Shown: positions 50,321 to 60,239, numbered from the stretch's first letter. The stretch: DNA of 64,000 nt from Chitinophagaceae bacterium (GCA_947455605.1 CANGOX010000007.1:1-64000), one strand, 5' to 3'. Translations and numbers: made by a program. Notes: generated by a model from the sequence alone, not told the origin.

Positions 50321-51952
50321 ATGAAACGAACGCTTTTTGCAGCATTGCTGGTATGGATGTGGGGCTCTTTGCCTGCACAGGAATACAGCAATTTTGCTGA
50401 ACAAACCAACCGGCTGAATACATTGGCCAAAGCCAATCCTACGCTCGTAACCCTGCGATCGCTTACCAAAACCAATGGTGGCAAGGATATCTGGCTTTTA
50501 ACCATTGGTACGGGTAAAACAGAAAACAAACCTGCAATTGCCGTAATAGGGGGCACCGAAGGGAGCCATTTACTGGGAACTGAATTGGCCATTGGCTTTG
50601 CGGAGAACCTGATCAAGGGTAGTAATACAGACAGTATTAAAAATCTGCTGGCTAAAACCACGTATTATGTATTTCCGAACATGAGTCCGGATGCGATGGA
50701 GCAATATTTTTCGAAACTGAAATATGAGCGTAACGGAAATGCTACTCAAACAGATGATGACAGAGATGGCAAATTAAATGAGGATGGTTTTGATGATCTT
50801 GACGGAAATGGAAAGATCACGCTGATGCGTGTAGAATCTCCGGTAGGTGATTACAAAATGCATCCCGATGATCCAAGGGTATTGATCAAAGCCGATCCGT
50901 CTAAAGGGGAAAAAGGAAAATACCTTTTATTGATGGAGGGGATTGATAACGATAAGGACGGACAATTAAATGAAGACGGGGAAGGAGGTATCGCATTCAA
51001 TAAGAACCTTACCTATAAGCACAGCACATTTGCAGCCGGTGCAGGCGATTTTCCTGCGAGTGAAAAAGAGACACGCGCCATGCTGGATTTTTTATATGAT
51101 GCATTCAATGTATATGCAGTGATCAGCTTTGGGAGTAATAATAACCTGTCAACACCCATAGCATTTAACCCTATTGCCGCAAGAGAAAGGATCCTCGCGG
51201 GTTATCTCGAACCCGATGCCAAAGTAAATATGATGGTGAGTGAGCTTTATAATAAGGTGACGGGTTTAAAAGATGCACCCAAAAATGTAAATACGGGTGG
51301 CGATATTCTTTCCTGGGGTTATTTCCATTTTGCGCGGTTCAGTTTCAGCACACCGGGCTGGTGGGTACCCAGGGCCAAACCGGATACGGCTAAAAAAGAA
51401 AAAGCCTTTACAATAGAAGATCCCACTGCCAATTACCTGCGCTGGGCACAGCAACAGGGCATCAGCAATACATTCACTGAATGGAAAACGGTGCAGCATC
51501 CGGATTATCCGAATCAAAAGGTGGAAGTAGGCGGTATTGATCCGTATGTATTGACCAATCCTCCTTATAAAATGACCGTTGAGCTCGTAAAGAAACACAC
51601 AGATTTTCTGGTGAAACTGGCAGGTCAACAGGCAGAGATCGATGTGCTGAATGTAAAAACAGAAAAACTGGCCAATGGCCTTACCCGGGTGAGTTTTGAT
51701 TTAGTGAATAAAGGAGGATTATCTACACACAGTAAACTGGGTGAGAGAAGTTATTTTCTCAAGAAGCTGAAAGTAGCTGTGAAAACAAATGATAAGCAGG
51801 AGATCATCGGTGGCAGAAAAATCAGTCTGCTGAGTTCGCTGGATGCCAACAGCTCACAATCTTTCAGCTGGATCATTAAAGGAACGGGTAAAGTATCTAT
51901 TGAAGCGGGTTGTCCTACCGCAGGCGTAAAAACCATTGACCTGAGTTTATAA
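50321..51952 (+). CDS. Secreted M14-like carboxypeptidase homologue, zinc site altered
   Basis: A 543-residue exported protein with an M14 carboxypeptidase fold, about 18 residues of signal (MKRTLFAALLVWMWGSLPAQ). The zinc motif HxxE is replaced: the segment reads IGGTEGSHLLGTEL, with Glu and His swapped compared with GNIHSNEIQG in the next gene. The third zinc ligand, expected in SFHNAGG, is SFGSNNN here. Two acidic inserts look calcium-binding (TDDDRDGKLNEDG, DNDKDGQLNEDGE). It is therefore probably a non-catalytic or re-wired paralogue. It is 17 bp upstream of the active-looking copy. Confidence 0.85.
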   Translation: MKRTLFAALLVWMWGSLPAQEYSNFAEQTNRLNTLAKANPTLVTLRSLTKTNGGKDIWLLTIGTGKTENKPAIAVIGGTEGSHLLGTELAIGFAENLIKGSNTDSIKNLLAKTTYYVFPNMSPDAMEQYFSKLKYERNGNATQTDDDRDGKLNEDGFDDLDGNGKITLMRVESPVGDYKMHPDDPRVLIKADPSKGEKGKYLLLMEGIDNDKDGQLNEDGEGGIAFNKNLTYKHSTFAAGAGDFPASEKETRAMLDFLYDAFNVYAVISFGSNNNLSTPIAFNPIAARERILAGYLEPDAKVNMMVSELYNKVTGLKDAPKNVNTGGDILSWGYFHFARFSFSTPGWWVPRAKPDTAKKEKAFTIEDPTANYLRWAQQQGISNTFTEWKTVQHPDYPNQKVEVGGIDPYVLTNPPYKMTVELVKKHTDFLVKLAGQQAEIDVLNVKTEKLANGLTRVSFDLVNKGGLSTHSKLGERSYFLKKLKVAVKTNDKQEIIGGRKISLLSSLDANSSQSFSWIIKGTGKVSIEAGCPTAGVKTIDLSL

Positions 51953-51969
51953 ACCTTAAACAAAGAATC

Positions 51970-53712
51970 ATGAAACTGACTATACAAATTGCGATCGCTT
52001 CTGTGGGTTTGTGGATGGGCACTTCTGCCATGGCACAAACACCGGAGCAGATGTTTAAAGCTGCGGGATCGCCCGTAAACCCTAAAGTAACCGTTACCTG
52101 GAACCGCTATTATGATCATGCGGGTTTGGGAGAGATCTGTAGAAAGATCGCGGCGGCGCATCCGAACCTGGCGAAATTCGAATCCATCGGTAAATCCTAT
52201 GAGGGCCGTGATCTCTGGTGTTTAACCATTACCGATTTCAAAAAAGGAGATCCTGCGCGTAAGCCGGGTATGTACATAGATGGCAATATTCACTCCAATG
52301 AGATCCAGGGTGCTGAGTTTGCTTTGTACACTGCCTGGTATCTCACAGAATCTTTTGACGACACAAAGTTCATCCAGGAATTACTTGAAGACAAAGTGTT
52401 TTATGTGATACCTACCATCAATCCTGATGGACGCGATAGTTATATTCATAAACCCAATAACCCCAATTCTCCCCGTTCAGGGATGTTGCCCGTAGATAAT
52501 GATGGAGATGGGTTGATAGATGAAGATACTTATGAGGACCTTGATCATGATGGCAATATCACTTTAATGCGCAGGAAGAGTCCGAACGGACGTTTTAAGA
52601 TCGATCCGAAAGATCCACGCAATATGGTACAAGTGGGGCCTGATGAAAAAGGCGAGTATGAACTATTGGGCACTGAAGGACTGGATAAAGATGGTGATGG
52701 CCGTGTAGGTGAAGATGGTTATCATTTTCAATATGATCCTAACCGCGATTGGGGTTGGGGATGGCAGCCGAATTATATCCAGAATGGTGCGTATAAATAT
52801 CCATTCTCATTACCCGAGAACAGAGCGGTAATGGAATTTGTGATGAAACATCCCAATATTGCTGCAGCGCAATCTTTTCATAATGCAGGGGGTATGATCT
52901 TACGTGGTCCGGGCGGACAGGAAGACGTGAACACCTATAATGCAGCCGACCTGCAGGTATATGATGCGATCGGTAAAAAAGGAGAGGAGTTTCTGCCAGG
53001 TTATAAATACCTGGTGGTATATAAAGATCTATATTCTGCCTATGGTGGTGAATTGGATTGGTTTTATGCGGGTAGAGGCATCTATACCTATTCGAACGAA
53101 TTATGGACACCTTATCTGATGTTCATGAAAGAAGGCTCACGCGATCCGTTTGATAATCCAACGTATAGTTTCGACAGGTATTTACTTTTTCAGGATGCAT
53201 TTGTGCCATGGAAAGAATACAATCATCCCCAGTTTGGTAAAATAGAAATTGGTGGGTTCAAGAAAAATTTTACCAGGGCACATCCGGGTTTCTTGTTGGA
53301 ATCGGATGCACACAGGAATATGGCATTCAGTATCTATCATTGTTATTCAACACCAAAATTAGAAGTGCAGGACATTGTTGAAAAAGATCTGGGAGATGGA
53401 TTGAAAGAAGTAACTGCCGTGATTGCCAATCAACGCATGATGCCTACACATAGCAGTCAGGATGCGAAGAATAAGATTGAGCGGCCAGATTATATCAGCC
53501 TTACAACATCCGGAAAAATTTTATCCGGAATGACGGTGGAAAACAGAGACCTGAATCTAACTACTGAACAGAAGAACAACCCGCAAACCATTGAAGTACC
53601 TAATATCCCCGGCATGGGGGCGGTAACAGTTAAATGGATCGTGCAGGGAGGAGGTAAGTATACGGTGAATGTGGATAGTAAGAAAGGAGGGATAGTGATT
53701 GGGAGTAAATAA
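51970..53712 (+). CDS. Secreted M14 family zinc carboxypeptidase
   Basis: A 580-residue exported metallopeptidase. It has a signal peptide (MKLTIQIAIASVGLWMGTSAMAQ). The zinc ligands are complete: His and Glu in DGNIHSNEIQGAEF and the second His in AAQSFHNAGGMILRGPG. The catalytic Glu is probably that in FLLESDAHRN. Calcium-like DNDGDGLIDED and DKDGDGRVGEDG inserts are shared with the first copy, and a C-terminal beta domain follows (about 460-580). It is translated right after the degenerate paralogue. Confidence 0.92.
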   Translation: MKLTIQIAIASVGLWMGTSAMAQTPEQMFKAAGSPVNPKVTVTWNRYYDHAGLGEICRKIAAAHPNLAKFESIGKSYEGRDLWCLTITDFKKGDPARKPGMYIDGNIHSNEIQGAEFALYTAWYLTESFDDTKFIQELLEDKVFYVIPTINPDGRDSYIHKPNNPNSPRSGMLPVDNDGDGLIDEDTYEDLDHDGNITLMRRKSPNGRFKIDPKDPRNMVQVGPDEKGEYELLGTEGLDKDGDGRVGEDGYHFQYDPNRDWGWGWQPNYIQNGAYKYPFSLPENRAVMEFVMKHPNIAAAQSFHNAGGMILRGPGGQEDVNTYNAADLQVYDAIGKKGEEFLPGYKYLVVYKDLYSAYGGELDWFYAGRGIYTYSNELWTPYLMFMKEGSRDPFDNPTYSFDRYLLFQDAFVPWKEYNHPQFGKIEIGGFKKNFTRAHPGFLLESDAHRNMAFSIYHCYSTPKLEVQDIVEKDLGDGLKEVTAVIANQRMMPTHSSQDAKNKIERPDYISLTTSGKILSGMTVENRDLNLTTEQKNNPQTIEVPNIPGMGAVTVKWIVQGGGKYTVNVDSKKGGIVIGSK

Positions 53713-53812
53713 TTTTTAATTAATAATTAAAAATTGTAAGCCGCAGATTTGCCGTTGTTGGCCGCCTTACCAACAATGATGGGAGTTTATCTCGATTGAT
53801 TAACAGCATAAT

Positions 53813-53904
53813 AAAACCGTCATTTAGAACGAAGTGTAGCGAAGAGAGAAATCTGCTAAATGATTAGCAGATTTTTCCTCGTTCCTCGTCGAAATGACGG
53901 TTTC
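53813..53904. repeat. AAACCGTCATTT palindromic element
   Basis: AAACCGTCATTT (53814-53825) faces AAATGACGGTTT (53892-53903). Inside, AAATCTGCT (53849-53857) pairs with AGCAGATTT (53866-53874). The element ends TTCCTCG-rich, like the GTCATTGCGAG family (CGTTCCTCG). It lies in a 274-bp gap between convergent genes with a small AT-rich palindrome at 53713-53738. Confidence 0.8.
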
Positions 53905-53986
53905 TTATTTTGGCGATGTTGATCTTATGACCAACATCATTTATGATCTCGAGTTGATGGTGATAAGACTAACAACGGCGTTAGAT

Positions 53987-55177
53987 CTACTTCAATTTCG
54001 CCAATGCTTCCTTGATCCTTGCCCAGGCTGTTTCAATATTTTCCATGCTGGCGGCAAAGGAAAAGCGAACGCAGTTTGGTTCACCAAAAGCATCACCCAT
54101 TACACAGGAAACATGGGCGTTGTTTAAAATATACATACTCAGGTCAGAAGCATTTTTAATGATTTCTGTTCCATCAGATTTTCCATAATAAGCGCTTACA
54201 TCAGGAAATACATAGAAGGCGCCTTCGGGAGCAAAGCATTTGAAACCCGGGATCTCATTCACCAGTTCCAATGTGCGTTTGCGTCTGCGGGTAAATTCTG
54301 CAGTCATCTCGTGTGAAGGACGCAGATCGCCTGTAAGGGCCGCAACGGCTGCTTTCTGGGTAACAGAAGTAGGACCGCTGGTAAATTGTCCCTGTATCTT
54401 TTCACAGGCTTTGGCAATGGTTACATTGGAAGCCATATATCCTAAACGCCAGCCGGTCATGGCAAAACCCTTACTCAATCCGTTGATCAATACTACACGG
54501 TCTTTCAGATCTTCAAACTGTGCAATACTTTCGTGATTGCCGGTGAAGTTGATATACTCATAGATCTCATCGGCCAGGATAATAATATTGGGATGTTTTC
54601 TGAATACCACTGCCAATGCTTCTAACTGTTCTTTGCTGTACACTGCACCGGAAGGGTTACAAGGTGAAGAGAACATGAACACTTTTGTTTTTGGCGTAAT
54701 GGCGGCTTCGAGTTCTGCTGCCGTACATTTAAAACCATTTTCAACAGAAGTTCTGATCTCCACTACTTTGCCACGGGCAATTTTTACCAGTTCAGAATAG
54801 GTTACCCAATAAGGGGTAGGGATAACTACTTCATCGCCTTCATCTACCAAAGCCAGAATGGCATTTGCCAGACTTTGTTTGGCACCGGTAGAAGCAACAA
54901 TGTTTTCAGGCTTATATACCAGGTTGTTGTCGCGTAATAATTTAGTGCAAACCGCTTCGCGCAGATCCATATAACCGGCTACAGGAGAGTAGTGGCTCCA
55001 GTTATCATTGATGGCTTTGATAGCGGCATCTTTAATATGTTGTGGCGTATCAAAATCCGGTTCACCCAGACTCAGATTGATCACATTAAAACCTTTGGCT
55101 GCCAGTTCACGGCCCAGTTTAGCCATTTTGAGTGTTTCGGGCTCATTAAACCTGTCGAGAAGCGAAGAAAGTTGCAT
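53987..55177 (-). CDS. Aspartate aminotransferase (class I)
   Basis: A 396-residue PLP-dependent aminotransferase. The PLP lysine is in INGLSKGFAMTGWRLGYMA (near residue 235), the Asn/Asp/Tyr PLP contacts are in SSPCNPSGAVY and ILADEIYEYI, and the C-terminal Arg lies in FGEPNCVRFSFA. The N-terminal half (LAAKGFNVINLSLGEPDFDTPQHI) is the AspC-type wording of AT-Ib enzymes. It interconverts aspartate and oxaloacetate; aromatic or prephenate substrates are possible in this subclass. Confidence 0.9.
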   Translation of the reverse strand: MQLSSLLDRFNEPETLKMAKLGRELAAKGFNVINLSLGEPDFDTPQHIKDAAIKAINDNWSHYSPVAGYMDLREAVCTKLLRDNNLVYKPENIVASTGAKQSLANAILALVDEGDEVVIPTPYWVTYSELVKIARGKVVEIRTSVENGFKCTAAELEAAITPKTKVFMFSSPCNPSGAVYSKEQLEALAVVFRKHPNIIILADEIYEYINFTGNHESIAQFEDLKDRVVLINGLSKGFAMTGWRLGYMASNVTIAKACEKIQGQFTSGPTSVTQKAAVAALTGDLRPSHEMTAEFTRRRKRTLELVNEIPGFKCFAPEGAFYVFPDVSAYYGKSDGTEIIKNASDLSMYILNNAHVSCVMGDAFGEPNCVRFSFAASMENIETAWARIKEALAKLK

Positions 55178-55261
55178 ACAGTTTTTACATTAATAAAATT
55201 GAATATTCGATGATTTTGCGGCGTAAAGTTCGGCAAAAGAAAGCAAACGGATGTAAGTTTT

Positions 55262-55435
55262 GGGGGGTGTTTGTTTATTGGTTTACTGGTTTATTGGTTT
55301 ATTCGTAAACTGGTCTTTTGGTCTTTTTTAAGAGAGATACACAGATTCAATGATTTGAGCAAGTTCCTCAATCAGTAAGCAACCAATAAACCAGTAAACT
55401 AATAAACCAACGGATAAGTAAACCAATCAACCAAG
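55262..55435. repeat. GGTTTATT-type 8-bp repeats and inverted copies
   Basis: GTTTATTGGTTTACTGG and further GGTTTATT words at 55270-55310 reappear inverted as AATAAACCAGTAAAC at 55385-55435. It is another short-unit array in the divergent gap between the aminotransferase and sdaA genes. It could form a large hairpin. No operator is recognised. Confidence 0.7.
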
Positions 55436-55447
55436 CCCTCTTTCGCC

Positions 55448-55455
55448 TAAATTTG
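55448..55455 (+). promoter_or_regulatory. TAnnTTTG -7 box for sdaA
   Basis: TAAATTTG matches the -7 consensus, 17 bp before ATG 55473. Confidence 0.55.
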
Positions 55456-55472
55456 ATGAGCAATAAACCTAT

Positions 55473-56897
55473 ATGCCACACGAATCGATCTCTGTTTTTG
55501 ATATGTTTAAAATAGGCGTGGGTCCTTCCAGCTCTCATACGCTTGGGCCATGGAGGGCGGCTCTGCGTTGTATTGATACGATCAAAGAACGGGCAACATT
55601 GGATCAGGTGGCTTCTGTAACAGTATTGTTGTATGGCTCTTTAGCCAAGACCGGTAAAGGGCACGGAACGGATATAGCCGTGATACTGGGTTTATGCGGT
55701 GAAGACCCGGTTACAATTGACGTAAATGCCATTACACCCAAGATCAATACCATCCATGCAGAGAATCGTATGTTATTGGGTGGTGAGGTATGGATCGATT
55801 TTGTGGTAGCAGAAAAGGTTCAGTTTCTCCATAATGAAACATTGGCTTTTCATCCTAACGGACTTTCCTTTTTAGTAGCCCTGAAGAACGGTGATAACTG
55901 GAGTGAAACCTTTTTCTCCGTTGGTGGAGGATTTGTGGTGAAGGAAGGAGAAAGTGGTGGTGGTAAAGCCAGTATTGATCTTCCGTTTCCCATCAATACC
56001 GCTAATGACCTGTTGCATTGGTGCATGAATGGAATGGCCATCAATGAGGTGGTAATGGAAAACGAATCGGCCTGGCGCCCCGAAGCAGAAACACGCGCAG
56101 GTATTTTGAAGATCTGGAACAGCATGAAAGAATGTACATTCCGCGGTTGCCATGCACAGGGAGAATTACCCGGTGGCTTACAGGTAAGAAGAAGGGCCTT
56201 TGCGCTGAATGAAAAATTGATGAAGGGGCATACCTATACCAACTATGATGAATGGATGCAATGCATCAAAGAAGGTGGTAACGATTTCAAATACACACTC
56301 GATTGGGTAAGCTGTTTTGCATTGGCCGTAAATGAAGAGAACGCCTCTTTTGGACGAGTAGTTACGGCACCTACCAATGGGGCAGCCGGTGTAATACCTG
56401 CTGTATTGCAATACTATATTGCTTTTTGTGATGGTTATACAGAAGATAAGATCATCCGTTTTTTATTGGTGGCATCAGAGATCGGAAGCATTTTCAAAAA
56501 AGGAGCCACTATATCTGCTGCTATGGGGGGATGCCAGGCTGAGATCGGGGTATCTTCAGCAATGGCAGCTGCTGCATTAACGGAATGTATGGGTGGTACC
56601 CAAAGACAGGCACTGATGGCGGCAGAAATTGCCATGGAACATCATTTGGGATTGACCTGTGATCCGATAGGTGGGTTGGTTCAGATCCCCTGTATTGAAA
56701 GAAATACCATGGGCGCCATTAAAGCAATTACAGCCTCACAACTGGCATTACAGAGTTCACCTGATTATGCCATTGTAAGTTTAGACAAAGTGATCAAAAC
56801 CATGTGGGATACCGCTTTGGACATGAGCAGTAAATACAAAGAAACCGCAGACGGAGGCCTGGCTATCCATATACCGATCAGCTTGCCTGAGTGTTAA
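55473..56897 (+). CDS. sdaA: L-serine ammonia-lyase (single-chain, iron-sulfur)
   Basis: A 474-residue enzyme that converts L-serine to pyruvate and ammonia using a [4Fe-4S] cluster. The N-terminal beta domain has [23 protein letters not shown] and [21 protein letters not shown]. The catalytic domain holds [31 protein letters not shown] and the cysteines of [19 protein letters not shown] that bind the cluster, with another in MGGCQAE. It is the single-polypeptide type in one gene. It depends on Fe-S cluster supply, for which the IscA-type gene is a candidate. Confidence 0.95.
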   Translation: MPHESISVFDMFKIGVGPSSSHTLGPWRAALRCIDTIKERATLDQVASVTVLLYGSLAKTGKGHGTDIAVILGLCGEDPVTIDVNAITPKINTIHAENRMLLGGEVWIDFVVAEKVQFLHNETLAFHPNGLSFLVALKNGDNWSETFFSVGGGFVVKEGESGGGKASIDLPFPINTANDLLHWCMNGMAINEVVMENESAWRPEAETRAGILKIWNSMKECTFRGCHAQGELPGGLQVRRRAFALNEKLMKGHTYTNYDEWMQCIKEGGNDFKYTLDWVSCFALAVNEENASFGRVVTAPTNGAAGVIPAVLQYYIAFCDGYTEDKIIRFLLVASEIGSIFKKGATISAAMGGCQAEIGVSSAMAAAALTECMGGTQRQALMAAEIAMEHHLGLTCDPIGGLVQIPCIERNTMGAIKAITASQLALQSSPDYAIVSLDKVIKTMWDTALDMSSKYKETADGGLAIHIPISLPEC

Positions 56898-56934
56898 TTC
56901 GTGAGTAGTGAGTAGGGTTTTGCTTCCGCATTCT

Positions 56935-56978
56935 ATCATTCTATCATTCACTCATTCACACATTCACTCATTCACTCA
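56935..56978. repeat. ATTCACTC-type 8-bp repeats between sdaA and mqnE
   Basis: TTCTATCATTCTATCATTCA and then about five ATTCACTC words separate the convergent sdaA and mqnE genes. A similar GAATGAGTGAATGATAG stretch is found near 24774-24790. No clear hairpin terminator. Confidence 0.75.
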
Positions 56979-58163
56979 TTAATTCATCAACGGATCCACT
57001 TCAAACATTTCCATATCCACATCTGAATAATCCCGGATCTCATTGTATAATGTTCCTCTTTCAATCGGTTGTCTTTTTACCTGACGGATCAGGTTCACCA
57101 GATCGGCAGTGCTCATAGCCGGATTCTGTTCCTCACTTCCTGCCATTGCGTAGATCTTGGTGGTATCATCAATGGTTCCGTCAATATCATTCACACCAAA
57201 GGAAAGGGTTAGCTGTGCATTCTTTCTACCCAGCATTGGCCAATAGGCCTTGATATGCGGGAAATTATCGAGATACAAACGTGATACGGCATACATCCGC
57301 ATATCCTCGATCACGGATGATTCAGGCACATCACTCATGTCATTATCCATGTTACGGAATTTGAGTGGGATGAATGTATTGAAGCCACCGGTTTCATCCT
57401 GCAGTTTGCGCAGGCGGTCCATATGGTCTATGCGGTGCCAGAATTTTTCTACATGACCATATAATAAAGTGGCATTGCTATGCATACCCAACTGATGTGC
57501 CGCTTTGTGAATATGTAACCAGCCCTCGGCATCCACTTTATCCTCACAGATCTGTGTGCGGATCTCCGGATGAAATATTTCAGCACCGCCGCCGGGTAAG
57601 GAATCCAGCCCGGCTTCATGTGCCAATTTCATTCCTTCTTCCACCGATACTTTGGCTTTGCGGAACATGTAATCCAGTTCAACCGGCGTAAAAGCTTTTA
57701 CATGCAGATCTGGGCGATGGGCCTTGATGGTTCTTAATAATTCAAGAAAGAATTCAAGATTCATTTTAGGGTGCACACCACCCACAATATGCACTTCGGT
57801 TACCGGCTTGCCATCATAGCTTTTTACAATATGCATCATTTGCTCTATACTCAGTTCCCAGCCTTCTTCCTTGTGGGCATACAAACGGGAGTAGGAGCAG
57901 AATTTACAGGAGAATACACAAACATTAGTGGGTTCTATATGGAAGTTGCGGTTGAAATAGGTCTTGTTACCATGTTTCTGTTCACGTACCCAGTTGGCCA
58001 AAGCTCCCAGCCAGGAAAGCGAGCCTTTTTCAAAAAGGGTAACCCCTTCCTCAAAAGTGATCCTTTCTTTTCTTAAAATCTTTTCACCTATTTTTTTGAG
58101 TGCTGCATCTGCTGTGTAAGCAACCAGTACGGATGGATCTGAAGCCGGGGAAGTCATACTCAC
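56979..58163 (-). CDS. mqnE: Aminofutalosine synthase
   Basis: A 394-residue radical SAM enzyme that joins SAM's adenosyl radical to 3-(1-carboxyvinyl)oxybenzoate, giving aminofutalosine in the futalosine route to menaquinone. The cluster cysteines are in NVCVFSCKFCSYSR (C-x3-C-x2-C). The motif LPGGGAEIFHPEIRTQIC and VHIVGGVHPKMNLEFF separate it from its relative MqnC. Menaquinone here is then made by the futalosine pathway rather than by MenFDHCEB. The other mqn genes are not in the window. Confidence 0.92.
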   Translation of the reverse strand: MSMTSPASDPSVLVAYTADAALKKIGEKILRKERITFEEGVTLFEKGSLSWLGALANWVREQKHGNKTYFNRNFHIEPTNVCVFSCKFCSYSRLYAHKEEGWELSIEQMMHIVKSYDGKPVTEVHIVGGVHPKMNLEFFLELLRTIKAHRPDLHVKAFTPVELDYMFRKAKVSVEEGMKLAHEAGLDSLPGGGAEIFHPEIRTQICEDKVDAEGWLHIHKAAHQLGMHSNATLLYGHVEKFWHRIDHMDRLRKLQDETGGFNTFIPLKFRNMDNDMSDVPESSVIEDMRMYAVSRLYLDNFPHIKAYWPMLGRKNAQLTLSFGVNDIDGTIDDTTKIYAMAGSEEQNPAMSTADLVNLIRQVKRQPIERGTLYNEIRDYSDVDMEMFEVDPLMN

Positions 58164-58275
58164 GAATTTGATGGCAAAATTAATTAGTAATTAGTAATTA
58201 GTAGTTAGTAATTATCATTTGAGGGGAAATAATTACATGATATTGGTCATACGACCCACCGGGGTGTAAGTACTA

Positions 58276-58322
58276 AGGCCGCAGATTCGCAGATTAATAA
58301 ACAATCTGCGAATCTGCGGCCT
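58276..58322. repeat. Perfect 20-bp hairpin between mqnE and the MFS gene
   Basis: The 20-bp arm at 58276-58295 (AGGCCGCAGATTCGCAGATT) is exactly complementary to 58303-58322 across a 7-nt loop. TAGTAATTAGTAATTA repeats sit on the upstream side (58180-58210). A similar GCCGCAGATTTGCCG word is present near 53750, so this may be a dispersed element. Confidence 0.85.
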
Positions 58323-58344
58323 CAATGACTAATCGGCTAAAAAA

Positions 58345-58379
58345 AACGCGGATAATGGAACTTTCCCATCATCCGCGTT
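58345..58379. terminator. Terminator of the MFS transporter gene
   Basis: AACGCGGAT (58345-58353) pairs with ATCCGCGTT (58371-58379), loop 17 nt with an inner ATGG/CCAT pairing. The poly-A run at 58338-58346 gives the T tract on the minus strand. Confidence 0.8.
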
Positions 58380-58415
58380 CAATTACTAACTACTAATTAT
58401 TAATTACTAATTAAC

Positions 58416-59660
58416 CTAGTGCTTCACCGCTTCCAGCGCATTCCTATCATGCTTATACCTGAACACCAGCGGAAAGATAATTCCCAATACCAACGCATAG
58501 CCGGCAAAGCTTAACCAGATATTATGCCAGTTCTTTTCACCTGTGGCAGAGGTAAAGTAGTCTACCACCAGGCCGCTGATGGTTCCGCCCAGATAGGCAC
58601 CAATTCCATTGGTCATAAGCATAAATAAACCCTGTGCACTGGCCCTGATCTTGATATCGGCTTCTTTTTCAACAAACAGGGAGCCTGAGATATTGAAGAA
58701 GTCGAATGCCATACCATAAATGATCATAGAGAGCACTAAAAGGTAGAGCCCTGGTCCGGGGTTGCCATAGGCAAAGAGGCCAAATCGGAATACCCAGGCA
58801 AAAATGCTCATCAGCATTACATTCTTGATACCAAAGCGTTTTAAGAAAAAGGGTATGGTAAGGATGAACAATGTTTCAGAGATCTGCGAAAAGGAGATCA
58901 GCAGGTTAGGGTGTTTTACCCCAAATGAATCCGGATAGAGATTCTTGAAATCATCCAGAAATGGTGATCCGAATGCATTGGTGATCTGCAGAGAAGCCCC
59001 AAGCAGCATGGCAAAGAGGAAGAAAATGATCATCTTCTTTCTTTTGAAAAGAACAAAAGCATCCAAGCCTAATGCAGAGATAAAGCTCCGGATTCCTTCA
59101 ATTTTTACACGGGTGCAGGCAGGCATGGTAAATGCATATAAACCCAGCAGTATACCTGAGCCGGCACTTACATATAATTGCATCGGACTTTTGGTCCAGC
59201 CTAAAAAATCTACCATCCACATGGCCACAATAAAACCAATGGTTCCCCATACACGGATCGGAGGGAAGTCTTTAACGATATCAAAGCCTTTCTTTTCAAG
59301 GATGATATACGATACGGTATTGTTCAAAGCAATGGTTGGCATGAATGCCATGGAGTTGAGCAGCATGATGAGATAAAAAGTGCGATAATCCGTAATGGTG
59401 GATGCCCAGATCAATAAGACCGCACCAATGATATGCAGGCTGCCCAATACTTTTTCTGCATTTACCCAGCGATCTGCCACGATACCCATCAGGGCTGGCA
59501 TGAAGAGTGAAGCGATACCCATAGTAGCGTAAACGGCTCCTACTTCACCACCTGTAAAATGGAGGGTTACGATCATATAACCACCCAGTGAGATCAACCA
59601 GGATCCCCAGACAAAAAATTCCAGAAAATTCATCAACAGGAGGCGGGTCTTAATGCTCAT
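58416..59660 (-). CDS. MFS transporter, nucleoside permease (NupG) type
   Basis: A 414-residue, twelve-helix transporter. Nucleoside:H+ symporter-like words are visible: LLLMNFLEFFVWGSWLISLGGYM at the start, GIASLFMPALMGIVADRWVNAEK and GMAFDFFNISGSLFVEKEADIKIRASAQGLFM near the end. ATG 59660 was chosen because it starts directly at the first helix; the frame upstream to 59837 is encoded by a repeat-rich gap. It probably imports nucleosides or similar compounds. Confidence 0.85.
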   Translation of the reverse strand: MSIKTRLLLMNFLEFFVWGSWLISLGGYMIVTLHFTGGEVGAVYATMGIASLFMPALMGIVADRWVNAEKVLGSLHIIGAVLLIWASTITDYRTFYLIMLLNSMAFMPTIALNNTVSYIILEKKGFDIVKDFPPIRVWGTIGFIVAMWMVDFLGWTKSPMQLYVSAGSGILLGLYAFTMPACTRVKIEGIRSFISALGLDAFVLFKRKKMIIFFLFAMLLGASLQITNAFGSPFLDDFKNLYPDSFGVKHPNLLISFSQISETLFILTIPFFLKRFGIKNVMLMSIFAWVFRFGLFAYGNPGPGLYLLVLSMIIYGMAFDFFNISGSLFVEKEADIKIRASAQGLFMLMTNGIGAYLGGTISGLVVDYFTSATGEKNWHNIWLSFAGYALVLGIIFPLVFRYKHDRNALEAVKH

Positions 59661-59714
59661 AGCGAGGGGTTTGATTTTGTAAAAACGATTTGGGAAGATA
59701 ATGAAAAAATAATA

Positions 59715-59800
59715 TCCAAATGACCGTCTTTGCGAGTTACGACCGTGTCCTCCTTCTCTATCGCTAAGGCAGACAAGGTCGTTCCTCACAGTAACGGCGG
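59715..59800. repeat. Degenerate palindromic element (TTTGCGAG...CGTTCCTC)
   Basis: GACCGTCTTTGCGAGTTACGACC (59723-59745) loosely faces GGTCGTTCCTCACAGTAACGG (59777-59798). The outline is that of the GTCATTGCGAG family but degraded. It sits in the leader of the MFS gene. Confidence 0.5.
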
Positions 59801-59819
59801 GTAAAGGGTGGGCACAAAA

Positions 59820-59847
59820 AAAAGAGCCTGTTTTCACAAGCTCTTTT
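59820..59847 (-). terminator. Terminator of trxA
   Basis: AAAAGAGC (59820-59827) pairs with GCTCTTTT (59840-59847), with a poly-A run upstream that gives the T tract on the minus strand, 19 bp beyond the trxA stop. Confidence 0.82.
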
Positions 59848-59865
59848 CAAATCATTGGCACACGA

Positions 59866-60183
59866 TTAAATATGCGCCTGGATCTTTTTCTCCAATACCG
59901 ATTTAGGTACGGCGCCAATTTGTTTATCAACGATCTGTCCGCCTTTGATGAAAAGGATAGCAGGGATGGAAGTAATACCATAGTTCACACTCAACTGAGG
60001 GTTATGGTCAACATTTACTTTGCCCACGTTCACTTTACCATCGTATTGTTTTGCGAGTTCTTCAATAACCGGCCCGATAGCGCGGCATGGTCCACACCAT
60101 TCTGCCCAAAAATCTACCAGTGTCAGTTTATCGCTGTCCAGCACGTTGGTCTGGAAATTTGCGTCTGTCAGTTCTAAAGCCAT
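59866..60183 (-). CDS. trxA: Thioredoxin
   Basis: A 105-residue cytoplasmic thioredoxin that reduces disulfides in target proteins. The redox site is FWAEWCGPCRAIGPV (Cys32 and Cys35 in the usual numbering), the cis-proline is in YGITSIPAILFIKGG, and the length is standard. ATG 60183 starts MALELTDANFQTNV. A perfect -7 box lies upstream. It stands alone with its own terminator. Confidence 0.95.
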   Translation of the reverse strand: MALELTDANFQTNVLDSDKLTLVDFWAEWCGPCRAIGPVIEELAKQYDGKVNVGKVNVDHNPQLSVNYGITSIPAILFIKGGQIVDKQIGAVPKSVLEKKIQAHI

Positions 60184-60239
60184 TTTTTCTAAAATTTAAA
60201 TTGTTATAATTTTTTCTTCGATAGTTACTGGAAAGATGT

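Noticed and set aside
59661-59837. N-terminal extension of the MFS transporter
   Set aside because: The extra residues fall in a degraded palindromic element, and the transporter family starts at the first membrane helix, at ATG 59660.
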